A DNA stretch of 64,000 nt from Peronospora farinosa (Eukaryota > Oomycota > Peronosporomycetes > Peronosporales > Peronosporaceae), in contig CANTFK010000713.1 of the NCBI GenBank assembly GCA_947646735.1, positions 434,001-498,000 of the forward strand, read 5' to 3'. The notes under the pieces were generated by a model that saw nothing but the letters and a program-made list of their open reading frames with translations, had not been told where the DNA came from and made no database searches. Of this stretch, positions 54,271 to 64,000 are shown one piece after another; the first letter of the stretch is position 1; each line of letters opens with the position of its first letter. A program made the position numbers and the translations under genes.

Positions 54271-55415
54271 CTATTCTCCAAATACAGCAGATAGTTGACC
54301 TGTTGCTTGTAGCCCGATCCACGCAACACCGACGATCAACGAGAAAAACGCAGATAAAATGCCGATCCGGAACTCCATCACCGACGAGTTACTACCTAGA
54401 CGACCGGTGATTTCACCGTAAAAAGCCGCAAAGACGCCCATGATAAAGATCGAAGTTACGCAGAAAGAAGCGAGATACGCTACAGATCTGACCCAGTCAT
54501 TCAGCACAACGGCGGGTAGCACACCAAGGATTCCACCAGGTCCAGCAAAACCGTGTATAATTCCTACAAGGAGAGCTGTGATCTGCATGAATCAATATTA
54601 GCATTGCCATACGATGCAGTGGCAAGCAGCAGCTACAGACCTTTTGTGTGACCGGGTTCTCAAAGTTGATATTTTGGCAGCAAGTGAGGCATAACTTGGG
54701 CTTGGCCGCAGCTTGAGACGATTCATCGTCCTCTCTAATCATCAAATGAAACGACAAAGATGGTGTAGCTGACGTCTCGCGACCCGCAACATATTCGTTT
54801 GTCGGAGACATCATCGTCTGCTGTAAAGCATGTTTGGGAGACGTAGGACTCGATACTATCTTCTGTGACAGTGGTACCAAATTGGTTGGTGTGTTGCACG
54901 TGCTATGTTGACTAGCATGACTGCTATCAACACGAACTTCTCCTTCATTCACTAGTGAATGGGCCTTTTGTTTTTGTTGTATCTGGTATTTTTTTCGGAC
55001 ATGAACTCCCGTCCACAAACCCAACGCGATCATGAAAAATCCCACAATGTAATTAAGATATCCACCCACAGCTTTCAAATCCACTGTCTGTCCAGCGGCG
55101 AAGAAAACAAGTGCCATAAAAATGAGACCAATCGAATGACCACAACCCCATCGAATGCCTAAAGCAAATGCTCGCCACGATGATCCTGTTGTCATGGCAG
55201 CCAATGCACTCAAATGATCCGGACCTACATGATCATTTTTGAGAATATATTAGTTTTTACGCCAACGATTACATCACAAAGACTAACAAAAATTGGTCAG
55301 TACCTGTCAAAACATGAACAATGCCTAGTAACAATCCTGTGGATATGATTTTGCCCAAAGAGGCCTCCGCCAGGCTACTCTGTTCCTCGCTCAACCATCG
55401 ATTAGCAGTTTCCAT
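54271..55415 (-). CDS. UreH-like membrane protein, paralogue 1 (3 exons)
   Basis: Exons 55415-55304, 55224-54641 and 54582-54271 encode 335 residues. The first join restores IVHVLTGPDHLSALAAM across GT, with an H-x5-DH histidine motif, followed by SSWRAFALGIRWGCGHSIGL. After a hydrophilic loop rich in Ser, Thr and Gln (about residues 110-200), the last exon reads GIIHGFAGPGGILGVLPAVV, then VLNDWVRS and YGEITGRLG. The fold is the six-helix UreH/NiCoT-like family seen in bacterial nickel and cobalt transport; metal transport is inferred, not shown. The neighbouring gene at 56219 has the same layout with no intron. This copy differs in a longer cytosolic loop and a CxxC segment (LCLTCCQ). Confidence 0.75.
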
Positions 55416-56218
55416 TGCTGCACTTGTTATTCTATAATTCTATTACAAGGCTCAAATGTTGTCTACTCCAAGCTGAACGTCCTACGTATCTATGTGTAGG
55501 AGAAAGTGAGACTGACGTGGCTCGACTTGAATGGTAGTGATAGACTTTGCCTGAATGTGACAGACACATACGATTGAGCTCATAAAAGTTCCAGATTAGA
55601 AGGCATTTTACAAATGATTGGTACTTCACGTAACCAGCCAATCGAATGGTGGCAGTGCATCAAAATGCAGCATCCAAACGAGGTTGGTGAATTAAAAAGG
55701 GGTCCAGTGTGACTACACTTGCAGTCGACCGTCAGTTATTATTTGACGAAGGCAATAACATTACAGAGACAGATGGATAGACAAAGTTATTTGAGTCATG
55801 GATGCCTTATTTATTACTTTAGCTTTGATTTTCACACAAAAAGTGATAGGTGATACGAGTGGAATGTAAAAGTATTGATTTATGGACATGCAGTCAGCCT
55901 AAACTCGTTTCTACTAACTGCAATGGATTATTCAAAGCTTGTTACAGGCTGTACTTAGGACTTTCATTGTAGCATTTACGCTACTGTTGCTTTGTCATCC
56001 CTATCAATAGTTGTAGGGAGTGCATGGATTTGTGCTGCACGCTACTGTGTGCTAAGCGAGTAAGTCGCACACACATCTACAGATTAGCAGCAACGCACTC
56101 GACAATGAAGCTTTACTATTTGTCTTCATTAGATAGCGCCGTCACTCGTTAATCATCAAGCCAAAGCAATTGACTGTCACTCAAAGCCCATTCCTTAGCT
56201 TTCCACTATTCCTTTTTT
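55416..56218. other. Intergenic between the UreH-like pair, no gene
   Basis: About 800 bp. The part near 55416 is the promoter of paralogue 1, the rest the 3' end of paralogue 2. No third copy is detectable. Confidence 0.4.
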
Positions 56219-57079
56219 CTACCCGAAGACCTCGTCCAAAGTGCCTGTCGAGACGAGAATGACCCACATGATGCCCACAAACAGCGACACACAAGATGAA
56301 AAGATACCGACGCGCACGAGCGATGAGTCCGAGAAGCGGCTCATACGGCCCGTGATTTCTCCGTACAATGCCGCGAATCCACCCATAGTAAGGATGGAGG
56401 ACAGACAGAACGCGCCAAGATAAGCAGACGACTTGATCCAGTCATTGAGAATCACAGCTGGTAGCACTCCCAAGATACCTCCTGTACCCGCCAGTCCATG
56501 AGCTGTACCGTATGCAAAAGCCGTAAGTTTCTGTGTACTTGGATTCTTGATATCCGCCTTAATGAGTCCAAAACAGCAGGTTTTGACCGTCTGTTCGTCA
56601 GAAGACGGTGGTGGACCTTGATGGTCCAGATGGTGCAGCTGTACTATCTTTTGCACTTCTATATCGCTGTAACTGTTCCGTCTCATCTCCTCTTCATCTT
56701 GCAGCGGGCACGTCTCTTGGTTTTGCTTGAGCTGAAGTGTCCGACGCAGCAGCCAGTAGTAACGAAGACTCCAGAGCCCCAGTCCCATCATAAGGAAGCC
56801 GACCATAAAGTCACAGTAACTGCCAAATTTGTTCACGTCCAAGTGCTGGTTAAGCAGCAGAAAACACGCCGTTACGACGACAAGTCCCGTCGAATGGCCA
56901 CAACCCCAGCGCATACCCAATTGACACGAGCGCCAAGACGATCCAGCACTCAGCACAATGAGCGCGCTCAAGTGGTCAGGACCCGTGAGCACGTGCACTA
57001 GACCTAGCAGTAAACCCGTGGCCATGAGACCAAGCAAAGACGCACTCTGCAGTGAGGTGATAGTATCTGTGGTGCTCAT
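56219..57079 (-). CDS. UreH-like membrane protein, paralogue 2 (single exon)
   Basis: 286 residues. It has GLVHVLTGPDHLSALIVLSA near residue 26, SSWRSCQLGMRWGCGHSTGL, a polar loop at about 115-170 (QNQETCPLQDEEEMRRNSYS), and the second half GTAHGLAGTGGILGVLPAVI, LNDWIKSSAYLGAF and GEITGRMSRFSD. The HxxxxxDH and RWGCGHS motifs and the mirrored GG-ILG-LPAV block match paralogue 1, so the two arose by tandem duplication. The missing intron means that one copy lost or the other gained it. A role in nickel/cobalt or sulfur-compound movement is possible by family, not shown. Confidence 0.77.
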   Translation of the reverse strand: MSTTDTITSLQSASLLGLMATGLLLGLVHVLTGPDHLSALIVLSAGSSWRSCQLGMRWGCGHSTGLVVVTACFLLLNQHLDVNKFGSYCDFMVGFLMMGLGLWSLRYYWLLRRTLQLKQNQETCPLQDEEEMRRNSYSDIEVQKIVQLHHLDHQGPPPSSDEQTVKTCCFGLIKADIKNPSTQKLTAFAYGTAHGLAGTGGILGVLPAVILNDWIKSSAYLGAFCLSSILTMGGFAALYGEITGRMSRFSDSSLVRVGIFSSCVSLFVGIMWVILVSTGTLDEVFG

Positions 57080-57284
57080 AGTAATGACCGAATGATAGAG
57101 GAAGTAGTTTTATCATGCAATGTATCGGTTTACAGAGGATTGAACTACCATATGTTATTGAAGAATGAAGATAGATGTGACAAATGTAACCGTCCATCGA
57201 TTAATTGTCGTATAAATAAGAGGATACACATGATCAAGTCCTTGACTCCTCTATTCTGTAATCTTCTATAATGAACAAGCTTGT

Positions 57285-58292
57285 TTACTCCGTCTTGGCC
57301 TTGGCTACCTTGCTCACATAAGGGAAGCTAGAGTAAATAATTATACTCGTTGCGACAAGACCTGCAGCAATGAACACTTTATCAGGTAGTACAGCACCAT
57401 ATACGTAACTCTCTACAAAGGCCGTAAAGGCGATTCCACAGATCAGTGCAAACGACTTGAGCACGCCGCCGACGTATTTAGTGACTGTACCAACTAGCAG
57501 ACCACCCATGGCATTGCTCACCACAGGGATGAGCGTGTAATAGTCACAGCCTTCAAAAATTCTGTCGAAGTTGGCCAAACTATTGTCAGTGGGCGACTCG
57601 GACGTGGGTGTCTTGACGATAGTGGACCAAATGGTCGGTATCATGAGGAACAAGCTGCCGTACACTGACAGCTCCATGGTCACGAGTGCAGAATCACGTT
57701 TGTGTTGCTGCATGGAGCGTTGAGTAAGCGCCGATCCAAGGCCTGACAGCAGCGAGGCGAGCAGTACGGGTACAAGACCGAGCTCCACGGAGATGGCGGC
57801 TGAATCGTCAGTACCGGTGTCCTTGGCGAGCGACAATAAGACAGCAGCGCTCAGTAGCAGCAGCATAGCAAAGCACTGCTGAAGAGAGAAGCGTGTGTCC
57901 ATGAGAAAGTAGAGGAACAACGCAGCCGACAGGAGTTTCGTCTGATTAATGAGATTGAACACGATGGATGGCAGGTACTGATAGGCCGTTTGCATGAGCA
58001 CGTTTTGTATGGCGTAAGTACATGCAGGCAATCCCGAGGCTATGAGGCTATCATACAGACTCCATGTCTTGACAATACGGCCCAATCCACCCGAATACAC
58101 AAGCGATAGCAGCGACATTAGCAGTTTGCACACCTCGCAGGCGATGACGAGTACTGAATGGTTCTTCGTTTCGCTTGCAAATTCCTTGTATAGAATAGGC
58201 TGTAGACCAAACTGCATGGCAAGTAACACCATAGCCACGTAGCCAATCCACATACTTGACGATGTGATGCGGGAAGTCCTGTAGGAAGTCAT
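57285..58292 (-). CDS. Nucleotide-sugar transporter, SLC35A-like
   Basis: 335 residues, about ten helices, no intron. The family exchanges a cytosolic nucleotide sugar for the nucleoside monophosphate in the Golgi or ER lumen. Seen: FGLQPILYKEFA, CEVCKLLMSLLSLVY with the conserved E-x3-K, ACTYAIQNVLMQTAYQYLP, NLINQTKLLSAALFLYFLM with the conserved QTK block, and a final LLVGTVTKYVGGVLKSFAL. The order and the QTK and YVGGVLKSFA motifs are those of the CMP-sialic acid/UDP-galactose/UDP-GlcNAc transporter group; the exact sugar is not readable. Wall-glycan or glycoprotein assembly is a plausible role. It stands on the same strand as the UreH-like pair. Confidence 0.85.
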   Translation of the reverse strand: MTSYRTSRITSSSMWIGYVAMVLLAMQFGLQPILYKEFASETKNHSVLVIACEVCKLLMSLLSLVYSGGLGRIVKTWSLYDSLIASGLPACTYAIQNVLMQTAYQYLPSIVFNLINQTKLLSAALFLYFLMDTRFSLQQCFAMLLLLSAAVLLSLAKDTGTDDSAAISVELGLVPVLLASLLSGLGSALTQRSMQQHKRDSALVTMELSVYGSLFLMIPTIWSTIVKTPTSESPTDNSLANFDRIFEGCDYYTLIPVVSNAMGGLLVGTVTKYVGGVLKSFALICGIAFTAFVESYVYGAVLPDKVFIAAGLVATSIIIYSSFPYVSKVAKAKTE

Positions 58293-58503
58293 TTGGTGGT
58301 CGTCAAACGGATCAAATGAGCTCGTCGCAGATAAATAGGTACACGAGGAGCAATTGGGTAAAAAAAACGTAAAAAATGCATGCTTCTCGTATGATAGTAG
58401 TATTTAATAGTATTCCTACTATATTATTGTGTTTAGTTAACAGCCTCGGAATCATAGAATTTTTTACAAACTGCCTTACAAAGCCAATGGGTAGTAGTAA
58501 TAC

Positions 58504-58623
58504 TGCCACAAATATGAATAATAATGTCAGTTAAAGTATAAATAGCAAATACGAGCAGCCAAGTATTACTGCTCGTATTTATTATTTATACTCTAACTCA
58601 TATTATTATTCATATTTGTGGCA
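58504..58623. repeat. Long AT-rich hairpin (55 bp arms, 10 bp loop)
   Basis: Left arm 58504-58558, right arm 58569-58623; about 50 of 55 positions pair. The outer ends are TGCCACAAATATGA. No target-site duplication is evident. It resembles a foldback MITE. It does not share its arm sequence with the hairpin at 39994. Confidence 0.85.
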
Positions 58624-59484
58624 AGACAATATATCACGTTTCGCTAGCTGCGTCGACGAAATAGACCCAGCCACTTATTTTCAGTATACTAGCTGCTGTA
58701 ATTGGACTCTTACACGGTCTACAAGCAACGAGAGCATTAGAATTTGCTACTGAGGCCGATGTAAGTATCAGGCAGCAGGCTCATTGCAGCCACTCTGACG
58801 CTGAATTAAGTGCGGACGCACCGTCTGCGCTGCATTGTATCATAATACTGTAGCTGCACATCTTGTTGCAGTTGCCATGTATCGTTCTCTCAGTGGGCGA
58901 CCGTTGTATGCAACGCATGAAAAGAGAACGCCATGCCTTGGAGAATGCAATGTGCACCATTATTCGCTTTCTGAATGAGGAGACTAAACTTGCGGTCGCT
59001 TCTCAATATCTTTGGTAAAAAAGCAGTGCTTGCACTCGCGGTACCACAGATGCTTTTGCAATATATCAAAGTAATGTTCGCGACATGTAGAGACAATTTG
59101 TTGGCGTGTTTTGGTCGATCTTTGCCAACAACTGGAAGCAGAATCAGCATCCATGTGTTGGATATCCAAGCTGCGGTCTTAGCCTGCTGACATTGAAGAT
59201 GGACAGCAGTGATTCGTCCCACTATCAATATGGCAGGTGACAGATGTAGCGTCGTTTCATCACGTTTTCATTAGCTTACACTTGACAAAAGACCTTGTGC
59301 ATGGCACCGGAAGTGAACTATTACTATAAAACGTGTCCAACGTGTCCAACGTGTCCTTTAGTGGACGAAATTTCTGAATTTTTTACTGATTAATTTGGCT
59401 ACACACGACGAGCTCACACCTGTCCAAGTCGATCGTAAGTACTCATCGAGTTCCGCGGGCTCTTCAGTATACGTGTACCACAAA
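58624..59484. other. Intergenic, no supported gene
   Basis: Frames on either strand (e.g. the minus strand at 58984-59169, with STCREHYFDILQKHLWYREC) hint at a decayed zinc-binding protein or transposase but cannot be assigned. The end is the promoter of the gene at 59485. Confidence 0.3.
59332..59356 (+). repeat. Triplicated CGTGTCCAA in the promoter region
   Basis: Two perfect nine-base units and a partial third in tandem, about 130 bp upstream of the ATG of the next gene. It could be a transcription-factor site cluster or simple slippage. Confidence 0.6.
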
Positions 59485-60926
59485 ATGTACTCATATCAGT
59501 GGCAAAAAGCAATGGACGCCATCTTGTCCCGAGTCGGCATAAGCGACGATGAGCTACGGCAGCATTGTGTGACGACGGTTCTGGAAGAGCTACAGCACAC
59601 AAACAAACACGTTCAAGATGTTGTTTCCTCGCTTAAGAAAGTGTTGCAAGTCGTACAGGCGTCTCGGGAGTTGCAGAAATCGCTGGTTTTATCGTCGTTG
59701 GACCAGGTACAAACGTCTTTTCGTCAATTAGGCGAATCGTGCAACGAAATCGGCCCGTTGCTTCGGCTATTGTATCGTAATTCGAGTGCAATAGCCTCGA
59801 CAGCATTGGAGCAGCCAGTGACATGCAATACCAATGGTACCGCCCAGCCCAAGACCAAGCTAGCAGTGGCGAACCCTTCGTCCACCTCTGCTAGTGAGTA
59901 CGCGCCTTCGTCTGATGAAGAGGACGATACAGAGCCAGAAGTAATCGAAGTGGAGCCTCCAGAGAAACGGAAAAAGCGCAAAGCGGCGACGTTGGACTTG
60001 TCGGCATCACCGACGCCAGTCGTAAAGCGGAAGACGGTGGAGGAAGACAGTCAAACTCTACAAAAAATGCTGACAGAAAAGCTTCAGAGTATTCAAGCGA
60101 TTCCAGTGGCTGATTACATGATTTTTACTCATGAGGAGATGACGAGTTTAGTAAAGAAAGTGTTTGCAGTGGCCAAGTTTGACGATGGCTGGAAACCAAA
60201 AGATGATCCGACGCTAGCTCGGCTGTTGAGCGAGATGGAAAAACGAATTCATCGTTTTAAGAATAGCATTGCTCAGGATCGACGTTTGAAGGAGATTAAC
60301 CGATGGTTGGAAGAGATGACTGCATTTTCTTTTGTTCCAACGTTGGATCTATCGTCGATACCACCGAAAATAACGGCCGTAGTCTCTTTCATTGGCTCAA
60401 GAAACCAGATCTCTACAAGCCTGACAGAAACAGCTATCTCAGCGAAAAAGATTTTGCAAGCCGTGAAAAAAGATACATTAAACGTGCACGAGAAGAGGAA
60501 GTTATACTTCCAGCCTCTACTTGACGCAGCCGCAATGTATTTTTTTGCTGTCACTACGCAGCCGGCCAAACTGGCTGACAATGATATGCAAGCCAACAGC
60601 CTTTGCGTGCTAGCTGAGTTAAGTGGTGGTCGAGTATCTACTTTAAAGGAGTGTTTGCAGCTTGAAGCGCTGTTATACTCTTTTCGGATGAAGATGTACC
60701 ATAACCCGACCATGCATCGCAAGTCTGCTGTAAGGTAAGTGTGTTTTTGGCCATTATGTTGTTGGTTCTGCTGACTGGCAATTTCGTATCGTGGCTGCAC
60801 AGATTTACTTCCGGCCTTCTTGAGCTGTTTCCGCGCTTCACTCAGCCAAAGTTTATCTATCCAACGAAAAAGTGGCTAAGGAGAAGGAGGAATGAGATTT
60901 GCGACGGAAGGAATGATGGAAAGTAG
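59485..60926 (+). CDS. Unrecognised protein, probably nuclear (2 exons)
   Basis: Exons 59485-60734 and 60803-60926 encode about 457 residues. The frame is open upstream to 59362 but has no ATG before 59485. The first 150 residues are helical (ELRQHCVTTVLEELQHTN, LKKVLQVVQASRELQ); about 135-175 is acidic and Ser-rich (YAPSSDEEDDTEPEVIEVE), followed by a basic KRKKRK cluster that fits a nuclear signal; a second helical part runs to the exon end (VADYMIFTHEEMTSLVKKVF and FDDGWKPKDDPTLARLL). The donor at 60735 is a full AG|GTAAGT and the acceptor is CACAG; the joined tail RFTSGLLELFPRF ends in a Lys/Arg-rich stretch. I do not recognise the family. The last exon is less certain. Confidence 0.55.
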
Positions 60927-61440
60927 CAACACATTTTTTATTTAGGCAAAAACTGCATGTAGACCGTCGTTTGCTGATCAAGTCTGACTCGCAAGTTCTG
61001 GTTCCGAACGATATTGCTGGGCACGTTTATCAGTTTGCAGGAGCATCGCAATGTGGTCCAACGAATTTGTGGTCTCGTTAAATGTACCGTGTCATGTAGC
61101 CGACAATGCGAGAAAACGGTTATTGAAGGCGCTTTTGACATGAGCTTAATCAATCTGGCGCGAGCGTTATTGCTCGCGCCAGTCATGATCTGACTATCAG
61201 TCAGAAATTTTTGCTTCGCAGCCCAGGATCAACTTAAACTTGCTTACATCCCGTGTGCTGCTCCACTATGATGGACAAGTCTCAAAGATTACGGCTTACG
61301 AAATCATCATTGTACCCACAACATACTTTTCAGACCACGAAATGTAGCTTGTGGCACGCCAGATGAGTAGACAAACAACAGCAACGTCGAACTTCATTTT
61401 ATCTTCTCGAGCTACTGCGGCAAACCTTGCATCGATCTTG
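60927..61440. other. Convergent intergenic region with a short GC-rich hairpin
   Basis: No gene is seen. At 61155-61182 a perfect 11 bp GC-rich stem (CTGGCGCGAGC) with a six-base loop stands out from AT-rich surroundings. Its place between two convergent 3' ends would suit a transcript-end or small-RNA structure. Confidence 0.5.
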
Positions 61441-64000
61441 TTAAGGCATCAGTAATAGCTGAGACTTTAGATTATAAGCTGCCTGTTGTTCCGGCGCTTC
61501 GTCGCTCTCCAGCAGCGTTTGCATTGCAGCTGACACGCGCTCTCGCTGGACTACCAGATTTAACGCCACATCCGCGTTGTGTACTGCACGTTTTAACAAC
61601 GCCACAAGAGTTCCAGCTGCGGCGACACGAATCATCGAGTACTTGCCGTCAGCTACACCAAACGATCCGCAGCAGCTATCGACAAGACGCTCGACAACAC
61701 TTCTGCTTCCACCAAGCCCCTGGAGAGTTGCACGATTAACAACTGCAGCCAAAGTCTGGAAAATGGCTCTTCGAATACTCCAGGCGGCCAAATGAGGCGA
61801 TTCTACGCTCGCGCAAAGCCACAACATTGTCTCCACACCCGTCTCGACATCTATGCTATCTGTTGTTTCTTGTGTTGCTGCCAGGGGAGACCACATAAGC
61901 GCAAGCGCTTCAAATACGCATTTTATAAGCAGCGGTGGCAACGACGGCTTGGAAGACTCGGAGGACTCCATTTTGTTCCCTGTCATCCACTCAGCAAATG
62001 AGTTTCTCAGATACCGCACATTCGACGCACGCAAATTGCATTGACCAGCAGGCAACAATGCAGAAAACTTTCCTAGGTTTACAATTGCGCTCTCGAGATA
62101 CGCCAAATCTTGGTTCTTCCATGCGCGAGCACATTCTTCAGCAAGAAGCAGCGACAACTTCTCGGTCCATTTACCATCGTTGTCGGTTGCTTCGTTTTCC
62201 ATTTTTACAGCCGACAAAGAGACAATGGACTCCAAAATTACACCCTTGCCCCTCCAAAGACGGCCTGGCACAGCATTAAGCAGCTCGTTCCAGATGCGTG
62301 CAACTTGCTCCATAGAGAGTTTTGAGCGGTACGTGGCGCTCGCGAAAATCGCTTGCAAAGCTCGAGCGGCCTGTCGCCGTGTGTCCCAAGCTGGATGTGC
62401 CAAGAGCAGCGCGACAGCATGAAGTACAGCATCCAATGATCTCGTAGAGTAAAGTACCGTGGGTGGTAACTCGTCCAACACAATCATCCACGAGCTTTTG
62501 AGAGCGTCTGTAGCAGCAAACTGGCCGATAAACGCGGCGGGGAAGACATGCGTGCAATACCATGTATTACGCAAATCATCGAGCACCACGGTGTCTGCAT
62601 CTGCGATTGGTGGAACCTTCTTCACAAGCTCCATCGTCGCTAGTGCACTAATTAGCAAAAATCGACTCGTGTATACCTTGAGTGATTTTGATCGGGTACC
62701 TTCCGCCGCCTCCGCCTCTTCAATTTCCGTGTCGTGAGAAACAGGACCGACGGTCTTACTGGTAGACATACTAAAGGCGTTGAAAGCGAAAATTCCAGAT
62801 CGGACGTAGTCACGAACTGAAGCTGCATCGACAAGTGGGCACAAGTATGCGGCAGCTCGACAGTAGCTCTGAACTACTAGTCCATCCGTCAACCCCGAAG
62901 TCGCGGCTAAAGTCGAACTACTCCCTTCGACGGAGAAACCTCTGCTTATGCTACCGTATCGACTCTCTTCGTCCCCATACTGATCATTTTCAGCCGCTGT
63001 CTTCATGCTCACGTACGGAAGTAGTACACGGCGCAGCAGCAACTCCGCCCCATTGCACTTGCGGAGCTCAAAGGGAAGCTCAGCCGCTAGGGATATTACA
63101 AAATTAGCAGTACCCACTCTTGTGTTGAGCCCGACACCAAACTTCAGCAGGTTGGCTACGCCACGAACAAGTTCAGCGACCACGGTAACACAACAGGTAG
63201 AACCAGCAAGATCTTTCAGCCGCGCTGTTGCTAATTCCAAAAGTTGGCCAACAGGTCCTGCCTGGCTAATGGAAACACGCAATCGCTCTAGTTGATCTTT
63301 CTTTTCCACGTGAAATTGAGCGTACTGCAGCTCTGGCATTTCCAGCGACGACAGGTACTCCAGTAACTTCAACAATAGCGGTGCAAGGCGGTTCTGAATA
63401 TCAAACGCCTTTAGCGTCTTTACGAGGCGTAACAATACGTCAATGCTCAGTGCGCGGCAGATTGTATTTTTGCTCACGATTCCGTTTCCAACTAAGAAAT
63501 CTAGCAGTTGAGAACTGCACACTGCATCGCTTGCAGCAATACGCAAACTCGTTTCACCCAGGTAGCGGTACAGCTTTACACCTGCAAGCGCGACCGTCTC
63601 TATGACATCATCTACCGCGCGAGATGCAGTAATCCAGAGTCTTACAAAATCTTCCCTTAATTCATCCGCTTCGGCGCCATTGAGCAAATCAATAAGGGCA
63701 AGACATGCGGCTTCACGGTACTTGAAATTCCGTGCTTTTTCGAGCCGCGTCAGAGCAAACTGAAATAAGAGGGCCCAATTCGGTCGAAGCACCGTTTTTT
63801 CTCCCTTAGCTATAGCAACAGTTGCAGGATCTCCTTTAGCTAATTCCCACAAGCTACCCATGACGGCTGCCACTTTGCCATTTGAATGAAACTTCAGCAG
63901 AAACAACCATGGAACGAGCTTTGCTTTTTTGGAGTAGTCGTCTGCCATCCACTGACTGCCAGCTTTGGCGGCGATCGAAGCGCGAAAGCAGTTATCGATC
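61441..64000 (-). CDS. ECM29: ECM29-like proteasome adaptor/scaffold, C-terminal part (runs off the right edge)
   Basis: The frame is open from the edge (64000) to TAA at 61441, at least 852 residues; the Met at 63948 is internal. ECM29 tethers the 26S proteasome core to its cap and to membranes under stress. Seen: IAAKAGSQWMADDYSKKAKL at the edge, LVPWLFLLKFHSNGKVAAVM, FKYREAACLALIDLLNGAEA, and the helical pairs SRAVDDVIETVALAGVKLYR and PLLLKLLEYLSSLEMPELQY, all in ECM29 order, with HEAT-like alpha-solenoid repeats to the end. It is intronless in this part. It is convergent with the gene at 59485. Confidence 0.82.
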   Translation of the reverse strand, partial: IDNCFRASIAAKAGSQWMADDYSKKAKLVPWLFLLKFHSNGKVAAVMGSLWELAKGDPATVAIAKGEKTVLRPNWALLFQFALTRLEKARNFKYREAACLALIDLLNGAEADELREDFVRLWITASRAVDDVIETVALAGVKLYRYLGETSLRIAASDAVCSSQLLDFLVGNGIVSKNTICRALSIDVLLRLVKTLKAFDIQNRLAPLLLKLLEYLSSLEMPELQYAQFHVEKKDQLERLRVSISQAGPVGQLLELATARLKDLAGSTCCVTVVAELVRGVANLLKFGVGLNTRVGTANFVISLAAELPFELRKCNGAELLLRRVLLPYVSMKTAAENDQYGDEESRYGSISRGFSVEGSSSTLAATSGLTDGLVVQSYCRAAAYLCPLVDAASVRDYVRSGIFAFNAFSMSTSKTVGPVSHDTEIEEAEAAEGTRSKSLKVYTSRFLLISALATMELVKKVPPIADADTVVLDDLRNTWYCTHVFPAAFIGQFAATDALKSSWMIVLDELPPTVLYSTRSLDAVLHAVALLLAHPAWDTRRQAARALQAIFASATYRSKLSMEQVARIWNELLNAVPGRLWRGKGVILESIVSLSAVKMENEATDNDGKWTEKLSLLLAEECARAWKNQDLAYLESAIVNLGKFSALLPAGQCNLRASNVRYLRNSFAEWMTGNKMESSESSKPSLPPLLIKCVFEALALMWSPLAATQETTDSIDVETGVETMLWLCASVESPHLAAWSIRRAIFQTLAAVVNRATLQGLGGSRSVVERLVDSCCGSFGVADGKYSMIRVAAAGTLVALLKRAVHNADVALNLVVQRERVSAAMQTLLESDEAPEQQAAYNLKSQLLLMP

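Noticed and set aside
58640..58860. Open + strand stretch reading VIGLLHGLQATRALEF
   Set aside because: It has no start, no family and no flanking support; a chance or decayed transposon piece.

Overview
The window looks like nuclear DNA of an oomycete (Peronosporales: Phytophthora or, more likely, a downy mildew). This is inferred from compact genes with few 60-100 bp GT-AG introns, protein relationships typical of stramenopiles, small secreted proteins that keep an EER motif with a degenerate RXLR motif, and abundant Gypsy, Copia and LINE debris. I cannot name the species.

Layout. 1-8.7 kb is gene-dense housekeeping sequence: an IGHMBP2-like helicase (partial), a FAF2/UBXD8-like UBX protein, the Sua5 tRNA-modification enzyme, an amino-acid transporter with a decayed second copy beside it, an SFT2 vesicle protein and a TMEM41-like VTT protein. 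8.7-14.8 kb is gene-poor, holding a secreted Lys/Glu-repeat protein with a broken or spliced frame and a LINE relic. 14.8-39.2 kb is again dense: NRAMP metal transporter, a TFIIS-N-like protein, 3-isopropylmalate dehydrogenase, an EER-type effector candidate, PRMT7, a divergent F1-ATPase alpha-like protein head-to-head with an ASCC2-like gene, tripeptidyl peptidase II, a secreted S33-type hydrolase, a cystathionine gamma-synthase-like enzyme and a mitochondrial carrier. 39.3-53.7 kb is a repeat island: a broken effector copy, a long hairpin, a roughly 9.8 kb array of three gag-bearing LTR elements sharing LTRs, the intact effector paralogue, a LINE fragment and a Copia scrap. 54.2-64 kb returns to genes: a tandem pair of UreH-like membrane proteins, a nucleotide-sugar transporter, a second long hairpin, an unassigned nuclear-type protein and the C-terminal half of the ECM29 proteasome scaffold (partial).

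Most housekeeping genes are unrelated in pathway, as expected of a eukaryotic chromosome. The biologically most distinctive part is the effector/retroelement island: two homologous effector loci, one intact and one broken in several ways, flank the LTR array, and a third effector candidate 20 kb away shares the same C-terminal KGVLQ-type motif. Three otherwise well-conserved genes (isopropylmalate dehydrogenase, ASCC2-like, S33 hydrolase) each carry a single-base frame break in or next to a short homopolymer, which points to sequence error at least as strongly as to gene decay. Exon borders were read by eye from GT-AG signals, frame and family similarity and are approximate where stated.
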